Positions 14,800-20,218 of a DNA stretch of 20,218 nt are shown piece by piece (positions within the stretch are counted from its first letter, which is position 1; each line of letters begins with the position of its first letter). This DNA comes from a virus. The position numbers were made by a program, and so were the translations under genes. The stretch spans positions 1 through 20,218 of IMG/VR virus record IMGVR_UViG_3300042528_000046. One strand, 5' to 3'. Below the pieces are notes generated by a model. The model worked only from the letters and a program-made list of their open reading frames with translations. It was not told the origin of the DNA and did not search any database.

Positions 14800-17700
14800 A
14801 TGGCTGATCCGAGTCAGTATTTTGTGCTTAACTCGGGCGACGTTCACGTCGTCAAGCCTGAGAACATTGAAGAGGCCAAGCGTCGTGGCCTGGTGCCGGC
14901 TACCGAGGAGCAGCGGCGTCAGTACGACTTGGTGCAAGAGGCTAAGAAAGACCCGCTGGGCGCGGTCAAGGCGGGAGTCCAGGCGCTAGGCGAAGGCGTT
15001 GTTGGCCTGGCCGGCCTGCCTGCGGCGTTGATTGGTGTTACGCCAAGCATCCCTGAACTCAGGGAAAAAGCTTTTTCGTACATCCCCGAGTCTATTCGCG
15101 GTGTTTCTGAGGAAGAGGTTCAGCAGGAAGCGGCTATCGCCAAGCAGAAGCGCATGGAGATGCTCCGTGCGGTGGAGAGCGTATCGCCCACGCTGCCGCG
15201 CATCCAGCAGGAACTTGGACTGCGCACCGCCGAGGAGATCAAAGCTGAGGCCGAGGCGTTCCCTGTTGCCCGCGGCGTTGGAACCGTTGCCAGTTTCTTT
15301 GTTGGTCCCGCCGTAAGCAAGTTGGTCAAGACCGCAGCGACTAAGGCTGTTCCCGTTCTAGCGGCTGAGGAAACTCTTAGGGCCACGGGTGCGTTGTCTG
15401 ACGCGGTGACCAAGGCTGTTGGTCTTGAGGCTAAGAACGCTGCGTACCAAGCCGCGCAGGCTGAGTTGGCGGCGGCTACCGCAGCGGGCGATGCGGTTGA
15501 GATTGCTGCCAAGCGAGCGTCGGTAAACGAGGCGGCAGCGGCGGCTCAGGCGGCTGTTGATGACGGGTTTAAACTTCGCACGGCATTGCTGGCCGAGGCC
15601 GACACGGTACCCGCGGAGTTGGCTCCGCTGGTTACCAAGGAAGTCCAAGCGGCCAGCAGGGCGGCAATCAAGTCTGCTGAACGAATGTCGTTGGGAGAAT
15701 CGCGGCGATTGTTGGCTAGTGTGCCTAAGTCGCAGCGAGCCGTTGCTGATCGCATTAAGTTGTTGCAGGAAGTAACGATCAGCAGCCCCGCGATCACGTC
15801 CAAGATCGGGACTGACGCCGCCAAGGCGATTGAGCAGTCTGCGCTGACTCGCTTGCAGCGTGCTCCTGGCTTCAGCACCGCGTTGGCTGAGGCTGATGTT
15901 GCAGCGGCTCGAGTGGCTGATGATCTTGCTGTTGGCGCGGACAAGGCTGTTACCGCTGCTCGTCTTGCCAAGGCTGAGGAAAGCCTCGCAACGCTCAAGG
16001 TCCGGCAGGAGTTGACCGCTAAGGCCATCGGTCTTGGCCTGGGTCGCTCTGCTGAGATGATGATGTTTGGGTTGCAGGGTGTCGCCAACGAGATGGCGTT
16101 GGGCGATCCTGCGTTGGTGGCTGAGAGCGCGTACGCAACGCTTGGCTTCGACGCTGGTTTGGGCGCTGGATTTGGCGTAGCCGAGGCGCTGGTGCCGCCG
16201 ACCCTGCGTGCTGGCCTGCGTGCCGCAAGAGCCACCGGCAACAAGATCAAGGACGCGATTGGCAAGGTGTACCCAGAGATCGCGTCGTTCATCACGGGCG
16301 CGGAACCCGAAACGATCCGCGCGGTCATGGATGCTAAGGAGGATCTAGCCAAGAAGGGTTTGCGCCGTGTGATTGAAGAGGCTACGCCGATGCCAGCCAG
16401 GGCGCCGCTGCCCCCAGAAATCACACCTCCTGTCGTTCCTCCTCCGATCCCCAAACCGCCGCCGATGGGCAAGCCGGTGATGCCGCCTCCCGTGCCGAAG
16501 CCTGAGATGCCGCCTCCGGTTCCTCGTCCGTACATTCCCACGTCGCTTGAGCCGGTTGCTGTTGCTGGTACTCCGTTGAAGCCTGTTGATTACGACGCCG
16601 TTGCGCGTGAACTTCGCGGCGCTCTTGAGCAGGATATTCGGCAGATTGCTGCTCCTAAAAAAGGCGGGCTGCTTTACGACGCCAATACTGAGTGGCGCAA
16701 GGTGCAGATCAATCAGACCATTCGCAATCGGCTTCAGAAGCAGACGGATGAGATGGTCAACGCTCTATACGAAAGCAAGATGGGAGAGCCGTTGACGTTT
16801 GCTGACGAGGCGTTTCTCGCACAAATTGAATCTGGGGAGTTCATTAATACTCCATACAGAAACGCGCTCAAGGATTTGATCGGTCGCGTCAAGTCGGCAA
16901 GGCAGGTTGCCAAGACTTACGGCATGACGGGAGAGATGGTTCCATCCGCTCAAGAGGCTGCGTACAAGGTTAATCGAACCTTGGAGGGGCTTGAGGATCG
17001 TCTGACGGCGTTTGAAGCCGCCAACCCAACGCCAGAGCAAATCTTCCAAGAGATGAAGTGGGTTGACCAAGAGCTGTTTTACAAGCGCAAGGAGGGAGCG
17101 GTTTTTGCGAAAGAACTGGCGTTGTTGCCGCGCCAGGTCAACGCGGCGTACGGTTCCTTGAAGCAAGACTTTAAGAACATGGTGCTGAACAAAGACCTCT
17201 GGGGAGATGCAGCCGTTCTTGAGAGCGAGTGGAAGGCAGATGCCCGCCGGTATTACGCAGGGCTTAAAAACCTTAAGAAGGCCGCACCCAAGTTGGTTGA
17301 CATTATTGACGATCCTGTAACCGGCCTGCCGACCGAGTTGATTGTAGACGCCAAAAAACTTAAGTCTATTGTCAAGAACATTAACGCTGATGAGTCGGCT
17401 CGGTTTAGGGATGCGCTCGGGCAGTATTTTGAGGGGCGTCGCGCACTTGTTGATCGCATCGTATCTGTCTCTGACTATGTAAAGGCCAATGTTGACAAGG
17501 GCGCAGTTGTAGACCGCATGGCCGCGACTGAGCGTGCGTATGATCGCGCCATCCAGAATGCGGTTAACGATGCGTCTAATGCCGCAATTGAAGAGTCCAA
17601 CGCGCTCGCCACTGGCATGACCAAGGATCAGATTAAGGCTGCACGCAAGGCCAAGATTGAAGAGATTAAAGCGACGTACGCACAGCAAAAAGCAACGCGC

Positions 17701-18915
17701 CAGATGGAGGTTGATGACCTCAAGCATGCGTACGAAGAGGCCAAGCAGGCTCGCAGCGCCGATGTAGATGAGATCAAGTTCCGGTTTGAACGCGCCAAAG
17801 AAGCGCGGGACTTGGAGTTTCAAGCCGCCAAAGAGGCGAGAACCGAAGGCATCAACGCGGCGAGCCTAGAGTACCAGCGACAAGTTGCTATCCGTGATGA
17901 GGTCGTTAGGTCTTTGAACGAAGAGTTTTCCAAGGCCACAGCGGCACGACAGCAGCAGATCACAGAGCAAATCAATCTGTTGCGTTCTGCTTCTTCAGCG
18001 GGATCTTTGGCGTCCGTGATCAAGTTTGCGGTTAAGGCCGGCGCTCCGGTCCTGGGCGGCGCAACTCTTGGTCCCTTGGGTGCTATTGGTGGTGCGGCTC
18101 TGACGGCTGCATCATCTCCTGTTACGACCGCCAAGACGCTTGCCAAGTTAAACAAGGCGATGATCACGGTCAGCGACAAGGTTGGCGGCGTTGCCAACGT
18201 GCTGACCGGAACTGGTGCGGTTGCCGTAAAGACGGGCGAGGCGCTTGGAAGCTTTGCCACGCGCAAGAAGTTGGATGAGGAATACAAAAAGGTTGAGCGC
18301 CGCGTGCGTGAGCTTGCGGTTGATGCGGACGCACTGATGGATCAGCAGGATGCGATGCTGGCCGACATGGTTGATGACGCGCCGACGATTGCGGATGCGA
18401 CCAAGACCGTGAACGCCACGGCGCTTCAGTATCTTGCCAACGTGAAGCCTAAGCCGCCGGCTAATATGCCTCCCATGCAGTTGCTTACCTGGGAACCGGT
18501 AGATGCCGACAAGCGCAAGTTTTTGCGGATCACAGACGCCGTGATGAACCCGGTTGAAACGCTGGAGTTGGCAGGAAAGGGTGCGCTTCTGCCTGAGCAG
18601 ATTGACGCTCTGAACACCGTGTATCCGTCGCTTATGGCAGACGTGCGATCCAAGTTGCTTGAGCGTATTGAGCAGACCGGGAAGGTGCCTGAGAAGCATC
18701 GGATGATGGTGTCCATGATTCTGGGCAAAGACATCGACGGACGGATGCAGGCGGCAAAGATTGTCCCGGCTCAATCGGTTTACGGCCAGCAGCGCCAAGT
18801 GGACGCGCAGAAGCGCGAGCAGGCGCAAATGCCGCTGAGTCGCGCCAAGGCGTTGAGGCTTCCTGAGCGTGCGGATTACGAAGGATCTGCTCGCCGGAAT
18901 GCACAGTTGAAGTAG
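14800..18915 (+). CDS. Giant internal virion (ejection) protein
   Basis: I chose ATG 14800 (1371 residues) because AAGGAG at 14785-14790 is nine bases upstream; the in-frame ATG at 14794 leaves only three. This is the T7 gp16-like position: the largest protein, last of three after the nozzle. The N-terminal piece (SQYFVLNSGDVHVVKPENIE) is small and beta-like, then hydrophobic Gly/Ala segments (about 56-80, 156-177 and 410-468) alternate with Ala/Glu/Lys helices. Residues about 528-587 are a Pro-rich linker (PPPIPKPPPMGKP and similar). After a mixed alpha region, residues 953-1053 form a regular charged helix with 18-residue repeats, followed by another Gly/Ala hydrophobic segment (1068-1107) and a helical, basic C-terminus. 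Hydrophobic patches between coiled coils fit a protein that crosses the envelope during ejection. No lysozyme or transglycosylase catalytic motif is recognisable, unlike T7 gp16. Confidence 0.7.
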   Translation: MADPSQYFVLNSGDVHVVKPENIEEAKRRGLVPATEEQRRQYDLVQEAKKDPLGAVKAGVQALGEGVVGLAGLPAALIGVTPSIPELREKAFSYIPESIRGVSEEEVQQEAAIAKQKRMEMLRAVESVSPTLPRIQQELGLRTAEEIKAEAEAFPVARGVGTVASFFVGPAVSKLVKTAATKAVPVLAAEETLRATGALSDAVTKAVGLEAKNAAYQAAQAELAAATAAGDAVEIAAKRASVNEAAAAAQAAVDDGFKLRTALLAEADTVPAELAPLVTKEVQAASRAAIKSAERMSLGESRRLLASVPKSQRAVADRIKLLQEVTISSPAITSKIGTDAAKAIEQSALTRLQRAPGFSTALAEADVAAARVADDLAVGADKAVTAARLAKAEESLATLKVRQELTAKAIGLGLGRSAEMMMFGLQGVANEMALGDPALVAESAYATLGFDAGLGAGFGVAEALVPPTLRAGLRAARATGNKIKDAIGKVYPEIASFITGAEPETIRAVMDAKEDLAKKGLRRVIEEATPMPARAPLPPEITPPVVPPPIPKPPPMGKPVMPPPVPKPEMPPPVPRPYIPTSLEPVAVAGTPLKPVDYDAVARELRGALEQDIRQIAAPKKGGLLYDANTEWRKVQINQTIRNRLQKQTDEMVNALYESKMGEPLTFADEAFLAQIESGEFINTPYRNALKDLIGRVKSARQVAKTYGMTGEMVPSAQEAAYKVNRTLEGLEDRLTAFEAANPTPEQIFQEMKWVDQELFYKRKEGAVFAKELALLPRQVNAAYGSLKQDFKNMVLNKDLWGDAAVLESEWKADARRYYAGLKNLKKAAPKLVDIIDDPVTGLPTELIVDAKKLKSIVKNINADESARFRDALGQYFEGRRALVDRIVSVSDYVKANVDKGAVVDRMAATERAYDRAIQNAVNDASNAAIEESNALATGMTKDQIKAARKAKIEEIKATYAQQKATRQMEVDDLKHAYEEAKQARSADVDEIKFRFERAKEARDLEFQAAKEARTEGINAASLEYQRQVAIRDEVVRSLNEEFSKATAARQQQITEQINLLRSASSAGSLASVIKFAVKAGAPVLGGATLGPLGAIGGAALTAASSPVTTAKTLAKLNKAMITVSDKVGGVANVLTGTGAVAVKTGEALGSFATRKKLDEEYKKVERRVRELAVDADALMDQQDAMLADMVDDAPTIADATKTVNATALQYLANVKPKPPANMPPMQLLTWEPVDADKRKFLRITDAVMNPVETLELAGKGALLPEQIDALNTVYPSLMADVRSKLLERIEQTGKVPEKHRMMVSMILGKDIDGRMQAAKIVPAQSVYGQQRQVDAQKREQAQMPLSRAKALRLPERADYEGSARRNAQLK
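17656..17958 (+). repeat. 18-residue helical repeat coding region
   Basis: Five 54-base units encode related 18-residue segments: 17656-17709 (IEEIKATYAQQKATRQME), 17710-17763 (VDDLKHAYEEAKQARSAD), 17764-17817 (VDEIKFRFERAKEARDLE), then an 11-residue spacer at 17818-17850, then 17851-17904 (INAASLEYQRQVAIRDEV) and 17905-17958 (VRSLNEEFSKATAARQQQ). The shared pattern is a hydrophobic residue at 1 and 4, an aromatic at 8 and usually Arg at 15. The first three are clearest. The spacing 18 = 11 + 7 and the 11-residue insert fit a hendecad/heptad coiled coil. Confidence 0.65.
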
Positions 18916-19008
18916 TAAACGGAGTCGGATAACGTGTGCTCGCCCTCAGTGACGGCACACCAACAGGTGGTCATCAACTAGGCCCGAGTGGCCGTTACGG
19001 AGAGGCTC
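18916..19008 (+). other. Intercistronic region with two small hairpins
   Basis: A 93-base gap after the giant ejection gene. GTGTGC (18934-18939) plus CG (18941-18942) pair with CG plus GCACAC (18953-18960) around a 10-base loop, with one bulged T. A second small hairpin, GGCC 18981-18984 with GGCC 18990-18993, sits just before the next ribosome-binding site. Neither has a U-run. A GTG-initiated 15-codon frame (18934-18981) preceded by GGAG is present but too short to support as a gene. The gap separates the ejection genes from the spike-like genes and may hold a processing or regulatory site. Confidence 0.35.
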
Positions 19009-19554
19009 ATGCCCTACAAGTCGCAAGCGCAGCGTCGTCTGTTCCACTTCCTTGCCAAGCAGGGGAAGCTCGCCCCGGAAACGGTCAAGGAGTACGACCG
19101 TGAGTCCAAGGGCAAGGATCTGCCCGAGTACGCCAAGAAGAAGGCGTTTGGCGGTCAGATTGAGGCCAAGGCCGGCACGCGCTGCCCTGCGTGCGATTAC
19201 CCGCTGGACTCGGCTCCGGTGGCGATGGACGCTGGCGAGGGTTGCCCGCGCTGTGGCTACGGTGACGCCAAGGACGTGCCGCAGAAGGCGCACGGCGGCG
19301 AGATCATGGACGAGACTTCGTACCGCGCTCGAGGCGGCGAGATGCACTGCGCCCGTTGCGGCTCCAAGATGGCGATGGGCGGCTACGTTCCGCTCAAGGC
19401 GATGGGTGGCGAGGTCACCGACATCGCGTCGCTTTATGGCGACATGAAGGAACTGTACCCGTCGCGCAAGTCGGGCGGTGCGACTCTTGATGACGGCAAG
19501 ATCCGTCCGTTTGGTCAGATGTTCGCTCGCGCCCTCAAGATGGGTCGGAGGTAG
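19009..19554 (+). CDS. Cys-rich phage protein with CxxC pairs and AxGG repeats
   Basis: A 181-residue protein. ATG 19009 is chosen over the in-frame GTG at 18988 because GGAG/GAGG at 18999-19005 is correctly spaced and the N-terminus then reads MPYKSQAQRRLFHFL, a start seen in many small phage and bacterial proteins of unknown function. Residues 59-62 (CPAC) and 79-82 (CPRC) form a likely zinc ribbon; a further CxxC is at 114-117 (CARC). Six-residue motifs A-x-G-G-(Q/E/Y)-hydrophobic recur at 46-51, 94-99, 107-112, 122-127 and 131-136. No other domain is evident; the C-terminus (GKIRPFGQMFARALKMGRR) is basic. It may be a virion-associated or assembly protein; the function is unknown. The next gene starts two bases after its stop. 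Confidence 0.7.
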   Translation: MPYKSQAQRRLFHFLAKQGKLAPETVKEYDRESKGKDLPEYAKKKAFGGQIEAKAGTRCPACDYPLDSAPVAMDAGEGCPRCGYGDAKDVPQKAHGGEIMDETSYRARGGEMHCARCGSKMAMGGYVPLKAMGGEVTDIASLYGDMKELYPSRKSGGATLDDGKIRPFGQMFARALKMGRR

Positions 19555-19556
19555 TC

Positions 19557-19808
19557 ATGGCTTGGTACAAGAACGCTTCTGATCCTGCCAACGGCGCAGC
19601 GGTCATCACGCCGAGCAACACCACCGATCTCACCGTGTACGCGCGCGGCATCTACGTGGGCGTTGGCGGCAACATCACGGTGGACATGACCGACTCGGGC
19701 ACCAACATCACGTTCCTCGCGGTGCCGCAGGGGACGATCCTGCCGATCCAGGTCAAGCGCGTGTACTCGACGGGCACGACGGCGACCAACCTCGTCGCGC
19801 TGCTCTAA
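19557..19808 (+). CDS. Spike base protein, RCAP_Rcc01079-like
   Basis: An 83-residue protein; CGGAGGT (19546-19552) overlaps the previous stop and is four bases before ATG. The sequence follows the pattern I recall for the small family named after Rcc01079 of the Rhodobacter capsulatus gene transfer agent: AAVITPSNTTDL, then RGIYVGVGGNITVDM, FLAVPQGTILPIQVKRVY and STGTTATNLVAL at the end. In the gene transfer agent this protein is the base of the head spike and anchors a carbohydrate-binding fibre to the capsid. Here it is followed ten bases later by a lectin-like gene, which supports the same arrangement. It is all beta by appearance. The homology needs a profile search, but the motif match is good over the full length. 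Confidence 0.75.
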   Translation: MAWYKNASDPANGAAVITPSNTTDLTVYARGIYVGVGGNITVDMTDSGTNITFLAVPQGTILPIQVKRVYSTGTTATNLVALL

Positions 19809-19818
19809 GGAGTCGGCC

Positions 19819-20218
19819 ATGCCGATGCGATTGGGTGCCAGCCTTGCGATTGGCGGGTACGACAAGATCCCGTTCCAGCCGCAGTCGCTGGGCTCGGCGC
19901 TTGTTGCTTGGTGGGACCCTGACTACGGGATCACCAAGAACAGCGTGTCCAACCGCGTTTCCGCTTGGCAGGACAGGGTTACCAATACGACGCTGATCCA
20001 GAACACGGGCGCACGACAGCCGCTATGGGTGGCCGATGCCGTGGAGATGAACAGTAGGCCGTCTCTGCGTTATGACGTGCAGCCGTCGTTCTTGTTTGTA
20101 AACCCATCTCCAGCGGCCCTGCGTGTTCAGCAGCAGCAGAACACTTACCTCGCCGTGGTGCGAGGTGAGAAGGACGTGCTGTCTACTGGCGGCATCGTCA
20201 CCGGCAATATGCTGCTCA
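19819..20218 (+). CDS. Lectin-like (concanavalin A/LamG-type) spike or tail protein, 3' end outside window
   Basis: The frame is open from ATG 19819 to the window end (133 codons). AAGGAG at 19807-19812 overlaps the previous stop and is six bases before ATG; an in-frame ATG at 19825 is less well spaced. The block SALVAWWDPDYGI, then NRVSAWQDRV, a Q-rich turn, and MNSRPSLRYD matches the start of LamG/concanavalin A-like jelly-roll domains in phage and bacterial surface-binding proteins, which usually open with LVAWWD...VSxWxD...NxRPxLxF. It would bind a glycan or act as the spike shaft mounted on the preceding spike base protein. The rest of the protein, which could carry a depolymerase or other tip, is not visible. 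Confidence 0.7.
   Translation, partial: MPMRLGASLAIGGYDKIPFQPQSLGSALVAWWDPDYGITKNSVSNRVSAWQDRVTNTTLIQNTGARQPLWVADAVEMNSRPSLRYDVQPSFLFVNPSPAALRVQQQQNTYLAVVRGEKDVLSTGGIVTGNMLL

Noticed and set aside
14794-14802. ATG 14794 as start of the giant ejection protein
   Set aside because: It leaves only three bases after AAGGAG; ATG 14800 gives nine. The difference is two residues, and the choice is not certain.
18934-18981. 15-codon GTG-initiated frame with an upstream GGAG
   Set aside because: Too short and without recognisable sequence; a chance frame cannot be excluded.
18988-19008. GTG 18988 as start of the Cys-rich protein
   Set aside because: No ribosome site before it, and the conserved-looking N-terminus MPYKSQAQRR begins at ATG 19009.
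1-20218. tRNA genes, CRISPR arrays, insertion sequences, attachment sites
   Set aside because: Nearly all bases are in coding sequence and the few gaps hold only the hairpins described; no direct-repeat array, transposase or tRNA-like cloverleaf was seen.

Overview
This window looks like the virion-structure module of a short-tailed (podovirus-type) dsDNA bacteriophage. It holds fifteen genes, all on the + strand and tightly packed, and most have a clear AGGAG-type ribosome-binding site. Gaps are mostly 3-35 bases and one junction overlaps (TAATG). The order portal, scaffold, major capsid protein, head-tail adaptor, tail nozzle, then a run of large Ala/Gln/Lys-rich internal proteins matches the late region of T7-like and P22-like podophages. 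A set of ejection proteins suggests a Gram-negative host. Host genus cannot be read from the sequence. No terminase, polymerase, integrase, holin, lysin, tRNA, CRISPR array or IS element is visible, so this is a fragment of a larger genome.

Layout. Bases 1-1167: C-terminal part of the portal protein (5' end outside the window). 1182-2069: scaffolding protein. 2070-2198: structured leader. 2199-3488: major capsid protein. 3489-3556: intercistronic hairpin H1. 3557-4042 and 4055-4336: two small unrecognised proteins, the first a candidate head decoration protein. 4337-4407: hairpin H2, homologous to H1. 4408-5424: head-tail adaptor carrying an apparent inserted beta-domain. 5424-7133 and 7168-8232: two different tail fibre/appendage proteins. 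8242-11676: very large tail nozzle/hub protein. 11686-12762, 12766-14781 and 14800-18915: three internal virion (DNA-ejection) candidates of 358, 671 and 1371 residues. 19009-19554: small Cys-rich protein with repeated AxGG motifs. 19557-19808: homologue of the gene transfer agent head-spike base family. 19819-end: lectin-like protein, cut by the window edge.

How they work together: the scaffold guides capsid protein assembly around the portal; the adaptor docks under the portal and the nozzle closes the tail; two fibres between adaptor and nozzle genes probably supply host recognition; the three internal proteins would be packed in the head and pushed into the envelope ahead of DNA. The last two genes look like a second adhesion device (spike base plus carbohydrate-binding spike).

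Most interesting points: a pair of homologous intercistronic RNA hairpins whose differences preserve base pairing, including loss of a whole base pair in one copy; a beta-domain inserted in the adaptor and another probable insertion in the nozzle; an 18-residue (11+7) helical repeat in the largest internal protein; repeated AxGG motifs plus CxxC pairs in the 181-residue protein; and the GTA-like head-spike pair in a podophage. Base and codon use is mosaic, from about 73% GC in a hand-counted stretch of the capsid gene to about 47-48% in fibre and ejection genes.
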